DNA from: an uncultured bacterium
GTDB taxonomy: Bacteria; Pseudomonadota; Alphaproteobacteria; CAJXXZ01; 1604HC
Direction of reading: 5' to 3'
Length of the DNA: 64,000 bases
Assembly: GCA_913063285.1 (NCBI GenBank)
Contig: CAJXXZ010000004.1
Location: 1-64,000, forward strand
Below the pieces are notes generated by a model. It was not told the origin of the DNA. It was given only the letters and a program-made list of their open reading frames with translations, and did not search any database. Shown here in pieces: positions 1 through 9,225 of the stretch (positions are counted from its first letter, which is position 1; every line of letters starts with the position of its first letter). Both the position numbers and the translations under genes were made by a program.

Positions 1-27
1 AAATATAAGGATCAAAGATTATGAGAA

Positions 28-120
28 TGGTGAAAATTCTCAACTTGAAAAATAAAAATATTACAAAAAAATCAAAAATCATGTACGATTTGAAACTTCT
101 TCATAATTGAATAAGATGAT
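28..120 (+). repeat. Leader repeat copy 1 (about 90 bp), no intact ORF downstream
   Basis: 'tggtgaaaattctcaacttgaaaaataaaaatattacaaaaaaatcaaaaatcatgtacgatttgaaacttcttcataattgaataagatgat' recurs at about 183-275 and about 626-722. Confidence 0.8.
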
Positions 121-182
121 AGAAAATTTATGTGTGAAATTCAATATTAAATTAAATATAACGGTGAAAGATTTGTAGAATA

Positions 183-288
183 GCAAAAATTCTCAACTTG
201 AAAAATTAAAATATTACAAAAAAAATCAAAAATCATGTAAGATTTGCAACTTCTTCATAATTGAATAAAATGATGTTATAAATTTATT
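183..288 (+). repeat. Leader repeat copy 2
   Basis: Near-identical to the leader at 626-735, runs directly into the truncated ORF at 289. Confidence 0.8.
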
Positions 289-405
289 ATGAATCAGCCA
301 AATACAAAAGCGAATTTTATAGAATATAAAGAAGAAATTGAAAATGGTATTTTAATTAGTGCTGATCATTACATAAATATATTTAGTTACATATTTAAAA
401 AATGA
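289..405 (+). pseudogene. Truncated 5' copy of the MORN-like gene at 736
   Basis: Translates MNQPNTKANFIEYKEEIENGILISADHYINIFSYIFKK*; the first 30 aa match the 736 ORF, then it diverges and stops. Confidence 0.8.
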
Positions 406-625
406 AAATTATAAATGATCATTAGAAAAAAAGAATATGGAGCAGCATACTTAGCATTATAGTATCTTATTCTTTAATTGATGTAGAAAATTATATTGCA
501 ACCTAAATGGGCTTTATGGAAAAAAGATTAAAAATTTAATATAGAAAAGTCAACTATAGAACTTTTAATATTTAAGTAAAATATTCAGGTATAGAATCGA
601 ATATTAACTTCAAAAGATTGGAATA

Positions 626-735
626 ATGGTGAAAATTCTCAACTTAAAAAATAGAAATATTACAAGAAAAAATCAAAAATCATGTACGATTTGAAACTTC
701 TTCATAATTGAATAAGATGATGTTATAAATTTCTT
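626..735 (+). repeat. Leader repeat copy 3, precedes the intact MORN-like ORF
   Basis: Near-identical to the copies at 28 and 183. Confidence 0.8.
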
Positions 736-1275
736 ATGAATCAGCCAAATACAAAAGCTAATTTTGTAGAATATAAAGAAGAAATTGAAAATGGTGTTTT
801 AATCAGTGCCGGCCATTACATAAATAATGTACTTAATGGAGAATATCGTCAATATCAAAATGGAAAATTACAGCTTATGGGACAGTATAAAAATGGCAAA
901 AAAAATGGATGGGTCGAGATATACACAAATACAGGAGATCTTCAACTTAGACTGATCTATAAAAATGGAATACGGCATGGCTCTATATACACATATGAAA
1001 ATGGATGTTTATCAATGCATGGATGTTATGCAAATGACAAAAAGCATGGCGATTTTATATACTATAATCAAGGATATATAATTCGTCATGAACATTTTTT
1101 TGAAGATGTTTTACATGGACTTTCATATACATTTTTTCCAAATTCTACTCAAATTTTTGAGCGTGGAAAATATTTTCAAGGTAAAAAACACGAAAATTGG
1201 TCATATTTTAATGAAAGTGGCGAATTAATAAAAGAGGAAAAATATGTATATGGAGAAAAATCCGTTAATTCCTGA
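736..1275 (+). CDS. MORN-repeat-variant protein
   Basis: 179 aa; repeating Y.NGK.NG....Y...G.L units (GQYKNGKKNGWVEIYTNTGDLQ, LIYKNGIRHGSIYTYENGCL, GKYFQGKKHENWSYFNESGEL). Confidence 0.7.
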   Translation: MNQPNTKANFVEYKEEIENGVLISAGHYINNVLNGEYRQYQNGKLQLMGQYKNGKKNGWVEIYTNTGDLQLRLIYKNGIRHGSIYTYENGCLSMHGCYANDKKHGDFIYYNQGYIIRHEHFFEDVLHGLSYTFFPNSTQIFERGKYFQGKKHENWSYFNESGELIKEEKYVYGEKSVNS

Positions 1276-2400
1276 AAATTGATTTAATAAATTCATTATG
1301 ATCAATAATTTATATTTTATTTTAAATATGATCGATTGAATTATATAAATATATTCATATAAAAATAATTATGACTTATGTAAAAAAATCACTACTCAAA
1401 GATGAAATAAATGTATTTATTCATAATTTTAAATATTTCACACATTGTAATATATTGCATTGAATTTTCATCAAAACACTTTCACTTTTTCTTCATATTG
1501 ATACTAAGCACCTTAAGTTAAATTAATTTCAACTTACAAAAGTAAATAGTTTAAAAATTATTTTTAATTTCTATAAATTACTTAAATTAATAACAACTTT
1601 TTAATTTCTATATCAATTTCACTCTATATAGTTTTTATATTATCAAGATTTGTATTATGATATTTAATTTATGCTTATACTATTATTTTTACTAAGAAAG
1701 TTACAAAATCAAATTATAAAATTACTCTTTGTATATAATGTAGGTCATATTATTTCATAAAAATTTTATACACCATGAAAATAAAAATTATTTCATTTAA
1801 AGTTAGTAAATACTTTTGATACACTATTTTAGGCATAATTCAAATTAATTTGAAACTATTTTATATATGAAATATAGATATAAAGTCATATTTAGTAGAA
1901 TAAAAATTTATATATTAAAACAAGCTAAATAAATATTTTTTATTAATGTATGAAAAATAATTATACTCATCTTGATATTCTCTCTAAAACTTTTATGAAA
2001 TTAAGAAAAGATGCAAATTAAGATTGTATTGAGGATAAAAGTATTCACTATTACATTACTCTTGTTGTCTTTCTACAAGAATATACAATGTTTTTTTATT
2101 TTAAAAGTACCATTCTTTATGTATAAATAGTATTTACTAAATTTTTATCGAGCCAAACATTGCTATTTAATCTAAAACTTTTTAAATTTCACACCTTCTA
2201 TAAGTTGAATACTTTTTTTATTTATTGTTTGAAATATCGCTTAAACAAAATGTATATTATTATTGAATAATCACTTACACTAAATATCTGTAACTACTAT
2301 ATTAAAAATAATATTTATTTATAAACTTAATTACATTTATTGTTTTAAATAACTGAGTAAAAGATAGTTTTTATTATAAAGTTTATATTTTTTACCACTC

Positions 2401-2590
2401 TTGATTTTATAATTCACGCTATATTGTATTACTTGGTAAACATTTATTAAACCATGTTCTGTTGAGCATATTGCATCGTTTTTTGTACAATTTTATTTTT
2501 CATATTCTGAATAGTTTTTTCTGTAAAATATTCATTATTTTCAAAAATTCTACTACTGAAAATTCACTACCCTTAAAATTTGTAACCTGC
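2401..2590 (-). pseudogene. Decayed partial duplicate of the miaA 3' end
   Basis: 2401 'ttgattttataattcacgctatattgtattacttggtaaacatttattaaaccatgttc...' matches 2671 'ttgattttataattcacgatatattgtattacttggtaaatatttattaaaccatgttc...' for about 190 bp with small deletions. Confidence 0.85.
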
Positions 2591-2676
2591 TATATAATAT
2601 ATACTGTTTTTAAAAATTTTATTTATTGTTCATATGTAACATTAATTAACTATACATATTTTTTTAACACTTGATT

Positions 2677-3486
2677 TTATAATTCACGATATATTGTATT
2701 ACTTGGTAAATATTTATTAAACCATGTTCGCTGTCGTTTAGCATATTGCATCGTTTTTTGTACAATTTTGTTTTTCATATTCTGAATAGATTGTTTTTTC
2801 TGCAAAATATTCGTTATTTCTAAAAATCCTATTGCTGAACATTCCTTACCCTTAAAATTTGCAACTTCCTGCAAAACATTTGGAAACATGGCATTTACTC
2901 TTCTTATAATTCTCTCGCGTAATGTATTCTTTTCACATACAATACGCTCTATATTATAAGAAATATCACAAAATTGTATTTTTGGCTCATTATACCACTC
3001 ATTTAAACTTTTTCCTGTAAATTTTTTCACAGCAAGTGCTCTAGATAGTCGAGAATGATGATGCGGGCCAATTTGTTGTGCCATCACCTCATCAACTTGC
3101 ATTAGTTCCTCATATACATTTTTCACGTTATCAATAATTCTAGGTACATTTGGAATGGACGCAATTCCATTACAAAACACATCGATATACATACCAGATC
3201 CGCCAACCAAAATTGGAACTAATTTATTTCTTAAAGCATTTTGAACAGCAATCTGTGCATCACATGCCCACTTATAAGCAGAAATTTGTTCATAATAATT
3301 ATATTTTGAGTACAACATATGTGGAACATTACGCATATCTTCAAAAGAAGGCTGTGCAGTTAAAATTGGTAATTCTTTATAAATTTGTTGACTATCTGCG
3401 TTTATTACACATCCATTTACCTTTTTTGCTAGATTTAGTGCATAAGCAGATTTACCACTTGCTGTTTCACCCACTATAATATACAT
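2677..3486 (-). CDS. miaA: tRNA dimethylallyltransferase
   Basis: 269 aa; GETASGKSAYALNLA P-loop, INADSQQIYKELPI, VGGSGMYI, QYAKRQRTWF near the C-terminus. Confidence 0.9.
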   Translation of the reverse strand: MYIIVGETASGKSAYALNLAKKVNGCVINADSQQIYKELPILTAQPSFEDMRNVPHMLYSKYNYYEQISAYKWACDAQIAVQNALRNKLVPILVGGSGMYIDVFCNGIASIPNVPRIIDNVKNVYEELMQVDEVMAQQIGPHHHSRLSRALAVKKFTGKSLNEWYNEPKIQFCDISYNIERIVCEKNTLRERIIRRVNAMFPNVLQEVANFKGKECSAIGFLEITNILQKKQSIQNMKNKIVQKTMQYAKRQRTWFNKYLPSNTIYREL

Positions 3487-3917
3487 AACTAATTATGTAA
3501 AATATATGCTTATATTTCAATCATAATATAATAATATAATTATATCATAATCAGCGTTTGATAAGAACAACGAAATTTCATTGTCTATAATACTTTTAAT
3601 TTATCATCATTTAGCTTATACATATTTGAAAAATTGATATAAAGTTTTATCATTTCATTCTAAATTAGGTTATGATTTATAAGTTGAAGTATAATGTATT
3701 ATATATAACCATTTTTTAACAGCTTTAAGCTCATTATTCAATGATAAATATTTTTAAGTGATTGTTCCACACCTTAGAATATACGCAAATTATTATAAAC
3801 TGTTTTTGTCTCATTTATTCATAAGATTACGTTTATTTTGGTTAATTCTAACAACTTTTTATTGTCTTTCAAATTACTAAAATCAAAAATTGAAAAATGC
3901 AGTTATATAAGGTGTAA

Positions 3918-6128
3918 TCAATCCAGACTATTCAGATCTATATCTTCAGATGAAGGTATATCAACTAAACCTAATTTAGGAAATTTCTCTTCTACTTTTG
4001 TAGCACTATCTTCAAACTGACTAATTTCAGTATCATCTAATTTCATCATTTGAATACTTAATATTTCGTCTCTTGGTTTAGAATAATACTTATAATCATT
4101 AGAGTAAAGTTGAAGAAATCTTTTTAAATTAATAGTGTGTACTGATGGACCACAAATCTCGGCTATACCTAAATCGCTTGCTAAATTATACTTTATTTTC
4201 AGCACTAAATGAGTGGTACCTGCTGGTATTTTCATTAAATTTCCAATTTTATCTTGACTAACAAAAAAATAAATCGAATTACCTTTTCTAGTAGCAGAAA
4301 TACCTTTAATATGATTAATATTTTCACCTTCCTGCTCTCTAATACATGCTGGTTTAGCCATTTTATATATTTTCATCATATTCTGTGACGGTTGTACAGG
4401 CATATAAGATAGATCTATAATTTTATCTTTATCAGCCGAGCTTTCAGGGAGTTTCGCTTCACTTTCTACTTTTTTAGTCTTTCTTTCAATTTGAGAAGGT
4501 TGATGATTAACTAAATCCATAATTTTTATGCTTCTTATAATGCTATCTTTAAATTCGCGATTTTCATCATAAAGTTTCAAAAAATTTTCTAAACAAAACT
4601 CATATTTATATTTTTTATCTGTAGCCAAAATCTTAATCACTTCTGCCTGCACTGCATCAAAATAATTCATTTTGAAAACTATATGAGAGGCTTCAGGTGG
4701 CAATACTATTCGATCTTTAATTGCTTTTCTATTAACAATGCACCAAGCTTCATCATGATTGAAATATCTTTTAACAAGAATATCTTTATTCAACATTTTA
4801 TTCTTATTTATAGTAGTATCTTGTATATTCATTTCTTTACAAATTTGTTCTACTGGTGTGAGAGGCATATCAAATAGATTGAGAGGACATTCACTTGATT
4901 TGAAAGATTTTGATCTATCGGCTTTAGGTAATTCAGAAAATTTCGCTTCACTTTCTACTTTTTTAGTCTTTCTTTCAATTTGAGCAGGTTGATGATTAAC
5001 TAAATCCATAATTTTTATGCTTCTTATAATGCTATCTTTAAATTCAGGATTTTCATCATAAAGTTTCAAAAAACTTTCTAAATAAAACTTATATTTGTCA
5101 TTTTTATCTGTATCCAAGACCGTAATCATCTCTGCCTGCATTGCATCAAAATAATTCATTTTAAAAACTATATGAGAGGCTTCAGATGGCAATACTATTC
5201 GATCTTTAATTGCTTCTCTATCAAGAATAAAAAAAACATCATCATCATTTTTATATCTTGTAGCTTGAGTATTTTTACTTAATATTACTCTTTTATTTAT
5301 ATCGTTATCTACAAAGCCAACATTTTTATAAATTTGTTCTACTGGTGTGAGAGGCATATCGCATAGATTGAGAACACGTTCACTTGACTTGGAAGATTTT
5401 GATCTATCATCTTCAGGTAATTCAGAAAATTTCTCTGCTTTTTTCACTTCAGTTTTTCTTTGAGTTTGACCAGGTTTGCCTCTACCAGCTGACCTTTCAG
5501 GAAATTTCACTTCACTTTCTACTTTTAGAGTACCTATTTGAGTTCTACTAGCTTGATAATTATCCAAATTAATCATTTTAATAGTTGTTGCGCGTTGAAA
5601 TTTCCTATTATACTTTAGACGCTCAAATAATACATCATAATTAATTCTAGCTTCTAAAATTTCTGATTGACCTCTAACAGTAATCGCTTTTTCTTCTACT
5701 GCTTTATCATAATCCATTTCAAACATTATATGTGAAGCATAAGGTGATAATTGTATTAGATGTCCAAGCTTATTCTTAATTTTGGATTTTTTAACAAAAT
5801 AACAAATTGAATTCTTATACATTATAGCATAAGAATCTTGATGACGTAATTTTTCTATATTTTCTTGCTTCATATTCATTTCTTGCACAATTTGCTTCAC
5901 TGGTGTAAGAGGCTTATCGAATAAATTTATAAAAGATCTGACTTCTTCAGAAGATAGTGATGGTTCTGCTTCTGTTGTGAAATAAGAAGGAGTTGCAAGC
6001 CAACTTTGAGATGGCTTTGGACTTGCATTTAAAACAAGTATTAAGGATAGAAGTATTATCATAATTTTAATTATAACACATATAATAAATAAAAAAATAT
6101 TATATTTATACATAACTTGATATTTCAA
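3918..6128 (-). CDS. Array member 1: signal peptide plus 4 module-A repeats, acidic C-terminal tail
   Basis: 736 aa; MIILLSLILVLNASPKPSQS leader; four (S/T)H(I/L)V/MFxMxY repeats; ends EDIDLNSLD. Confidence 0.85.
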   Translation of the reverse strand: MKYQVMYKYNIFLFIICVIIKIMIILLSLILVLNASPKPSQSWLATPSYFTTEAEPSLSSEEVRSFINLFDKPLTPVKQIVQEMNMKQENIEKLRHQDSYAIMYKNSICYFVKKSKIKNKLGHLIQLSPYASHIMFEMDYDKAVEEKAITVRGQSEILEARINYDVLFERLKYNRKFQRATTIKMINLDNYQASRTQIGTLKVESEVKFPERSAGRGKPGQTQRKTEVKKAEKFSELPEDDRSKSSKSSERVLNLCDMPLTPVEQIYKNVGFVDNDINKRVILSKNTQATRYKNDDDVFFILDREAIKDRIVLPSEASHIVFKMNYFDAMQAEMITVLDTDKNDKYKFYLESFLKLYDENPEFKDSIIRSIKIMDLVNHQPAQIERKTKKVESEAKFSELPKADRSKSFKSSECPLNLFDMPLTPVEQICKEMNIQDTTINKNKMLNKDILVKRYFNHDEAWCIVNRKAIKDRIVLPPEASHIVFKMNYFDAVQAEVIKILATDKKYKYEFCLENFLKLYDENREFKDSIIRSIKIMDLVNHQPSQIERKTKKVESEAKLPESSADKDKIIDLSYMPVQPSQNMMKIYKMAKPACIREQEGENINHIKGISATRKGNSIYFFVSQDKIGNLMKIPAGTTHLVLKIKYNLASDLGIAEICGPSVHTINLKRFLQLYSNDYKYYSKPRDEILSIQMMKLDDTEISQFEDSATKVEEKFPKLGLVDIPSSEDIDLNSLD

Positions 6129-6179
6129 GCTACTATTTTCTATAATATAAGAAAAGCTTATATACTCATAAAATCTATC

Positions 6180-7125
6180 TCTTTGAGTATTAATAAGAAT
6201 TAGGAAATTTTTCTTCTATAACTTACTCTTCATTCAAATGATTCATCTGATACATTTATGGTAATATGCCCTAATTCACTATAAGAATAATTACTATCAT
6301 AGTCATCTTTAATTAGTTTGAAATAACTGATAGCCTGAAGTAAATTTTCATCAATATTAGTATATCCTTTCTATTGAAAAAGATTTCTTACTTCAGATAA
6401 TACTTCATACATAATTTCTGAACCTGTTATAATAGTTGTCTTTTAAAAGATTATATTCACTAATAAATATCTGCTGTAACTCAATAATATCCATAATTGC
6501 ATATACACTAAAGTAGCGTTGCGCCAAAAACATTGTATTCTCTTCTGTCACTAATGATTCAGAATGAGAGAATTCATCTATACCTAATTCAGATGAATAT
6601 ATTTCAGCTTCTATAGTATTTCCTTCTGCTGTTCTAGGTTCATAACCATCTAGTTTAATCATTTTAATTGATAGTCTATGTTGACGCTCATCCTTACATA
6701 GTTGAGTGAATTTTCCTAAACTAATCTGGCGTTTATTTGATTCTAGATTTGGCAAAGTTCGAACTACTTCATACTTTTTTTACTGCATCTTCATAGTTCA
6801 TATCAAAAACTATATGAGTAGTACCATCTTTTAATTGCATTAGCTTACCAATTTTATCTTGACTGACAAAAAAACAAATTGAATCGCCACTTCTCACATA
6901 ACCAATACTATTGGTAAGGTTTTATGAATCATCACCTTATTAAGCAATTCTTCTTTATCATTTGGTGATATGCGAAGTGTATCAACAATATGATATAGTG
7001 GTGTGATGAATTGAAGGAATAGATCTATATCAGTTATCTTCTGAGAATAATCGAATGATATAGGTATTTTATTAGTTGATCTCGGCATTGAATTTAAGGT
7101 AAGAATGAAAGATAAAAGTGTATTA
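6180..7125 (-). pseudogene. Frameshifted array member (signal peptide, module A, remnant module C)
   Basis: Signal peptide LLSFILTLNSMP readable only across a 2-nt frameshift near 7110; YVRSGDSICFFVSQDKIGKLMQLKDGTTHIVFDMNYEDAVKKV* lies in a different frame from ORFs 6894-7088 and 6405-6755. Confidence 0.8.
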
Positions 7126-7178
7126 TAATATTATTTATTACATAAACAACAAATAATACAAGATTTTAAATATATATT

Positions 7179-7200
7179 TTATCAAATAAATTACTGATAA
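7179..7200 (-). promoter_or_regulatory. Upstream dyad TTATCA-N10-TGATAA
   Basis: + strand ttatcaaataaattactgataa. Confidence 0.5.
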
Positions 7201-7405
7201 GTCAAAAATATGTTGAGATGTATGATTTTTTAAGTGTAATATTTTTCTTTAGAAAGAAGTGATTTTCCTACTCATAAGTTAATAAGGAAATCTTTATATG
7301 TTTGAAATCACAAAAAAACTTTCAAATCAATTTCAATACAATTCATCTAAATTTATATCTAAATCTTTCAAAACATTCTATATCTATAGTGAATATGTAT
7401 CACAC

Positions 7406-8494
7406 TTAATCTAATTTCATTGCTTGAACACTCATAATATCTTCAAATATCTCACCGTTAAAGTAAAGGTTTAAAAATTCATCTAAATCAAAATTTTCTG
7501 TACCTAAAGAATTAGCCCTAATTAAGTTATAACCTTTTAATTTAGTAGAATAATATACTTCAAATATTACATAATCTGTTTCATGTGGTAATATCATTCT
7601 ATCTCCAATTTCATCTTTATTAATAGCAAGTAAAATAACACCATCAAATGTCATATAAAAATTCTCTTTTCGAATCAAATCATCTTTATTATCTTGATTA
7701 CTCAAAGTGTTTTTTATTTTTGCTTCTCCTATTAATTTAAATATTTGAGTTTCTTGAACAATTTCCTCTAATGATTTAACAGGCTTATAGGATAGATTTT
7801 CAATTTTTAGTTTGTGATAAAATGAATAAGATCTTACTTCAGTATATCGTTTAACTATATCATCTGAATCTAATTGTATTATTTGAACATCTATACTATC
7901 TCTAAATTCTTTATTAGTAGAGTAAGATTTAAAGAATTGATTTACATCAACAGTCTTATTCCCTGAAGCATTATCAAGCTTAATTATTTCTAAAGATTCT
8001 CCTATATTAGAATCAACTTTAAAGCATACATGAGTGGTTTCTTGTGATAATATCATTCTATCTCCAATTATACCTTTACTAAAAAAAATGTAAGATGAAT
8101 TCTTATCTTTTAGATGACTCTTTCCTCTAACAATTAATTTCATTTTAGATATATCACTAAGATATTTTTCTTTCTTTCTTTCTGATATTTGAGTTTCTTG
8201 AACATATTCCTCTAATGATTTAATTGTCATACCAGATAGATCTGTAATTACTGGCTCGAAATTAGATGATTCAGATCGATCATTTGGTTCTAATTCAAAT
8301 GGTACACCTATATCATCAGATCTCAATTCAGATGAATTAGCTTGATCATTTCGTTCTAATTCAGGTGAATGAACTTGATGCGTTGGGGTAGAGAAAGGAC
8401 TAGTACTTTGATAAGCACCTTGAAGTGCTTCAGTATAACCAATAGGTTTTGGTGCTGCATGCAAACATAGTATCAGATTTATAAGTATTATCAT
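7406..8494 (-). CDS. Array member 2: signal peptide plus 2 module-A repeats
   Basis: 362 aa; MIILINLILCLHAAPKP; THVCFKVDSN and DYVIFEVYYST cores. Confidence 0.8.
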   Translation of the reverse strand: MIILINLILCLHAAPKPIGYTEALQGAYQSTSPFSTPTHQVHSPELERNDQANSSELRSDDIGVPFELEPNDRSESSNFEPVITDLSGMTIKSLEEYVQETQISERKKEKYLSDISKMKLIVRGKSHLKDKNSSYIFFSKGIIGDRMILSQETTHVCFKVDSNIGESLEIIKLDNASGNKTVDVNQFFKSYSTNKEFRDSIDVQIIQLDSDDIVKRYTEVRSYSFYHKLKIENLSYKPVKSLEEIVQETQIFKLIGEAKIKNTLSNQDNKDDLIRKENFYMTFDGVILLAINKDEIGDRMILPHETDYVIFEVYYSTKLKGYNLIRANSLGTENFDLDEFLNLYFNGEIFEDIMSVQAMKLD

Positions 8495-8639
8495 AAAGTT
8501 TATAATATATTAAAAAATAAATAGTACAAGTTCTTTTAAATATATTTTTTGATTTTTGATCAACCAAATCACATTATTATAAAATTTTGACTATGATATG
8601 ATTAAATTATGTAAATATTTAAAAAATCAAGTTGTATAT

Positions 8640-8960
8640 CTTAATCAACTTAATTTCATAAGTTTATTGCTTAATGAAGAGTATTATATGTTTGTTGATT
8701 CTTTTTATTAGCTTGAATTTATAGAAAAATTTATCAAGTAATACTGAATGATTCATATTTTATCATTTTGATAGTTTTTTAACTAGTGCACGAGTTACTT
8801 TGATTAGATAGCTTTTTGTTTCTATAAGAAACTCTTTTCCACTCATTATCATCTATATTAGAGACACCTGCTATAGAATTGACCATACCTTTTTCATCAG
8901 TCTTATCTTATTTTTCAGGCAAAATTTACTTCTTGTAAACTGACGTATTATGATGCATTT
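8640..8960 (-). pseudogene. Remnant of an array member 3' end
   Basis: 8740-8800 resembles 31485-31560, the 3' end of the 31503-34307 gene (IKPS tail region); the adjacent upstream-type sequence 8500-8640 also matches 31278-31400. Confidence 0.55.
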
Positions 8961-9225
8961 ACTAGCTATTTATGATAAATTATTTTTTTGATTCATATGA
9001 CTTATACTTATTTTGATAAAGTTTAATTACATTCTGCTATCGTATATTAAACTGATATATATCTATATATGCAAATAAATAAATTTCTGAAAAATAGAAT
9101 AAATTAAATTGATGTGAATAATCTCTACCAGCTTAACTAAATCACTATTCAGATTCATCTTTTATAGTATTTACTTATATTATTTAAGGTTCATGATTCA
9201 TGAATTTTATCATTTAAATAATTAT

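Noticed and set aside
1276-2400. tRNA or rRNA genes in the intergenic gaps
   Set aside because: Scanned by eye for T-arm (GGTTCGAATCC-like) and cloverleaf signals in the gaps and found none convincing; tRNAscan-SE/Infernal would be needed to exclude them
2462-2674. + strand 70-aa ORF
   Set aside because: Antisense to the decayed miaA 3' duplicate; hydrophobic AT-driven composition
3150-3479. + strand 109-aa ORF inside miaA
   Set aside because: Antisense to a clear miaA reading frame
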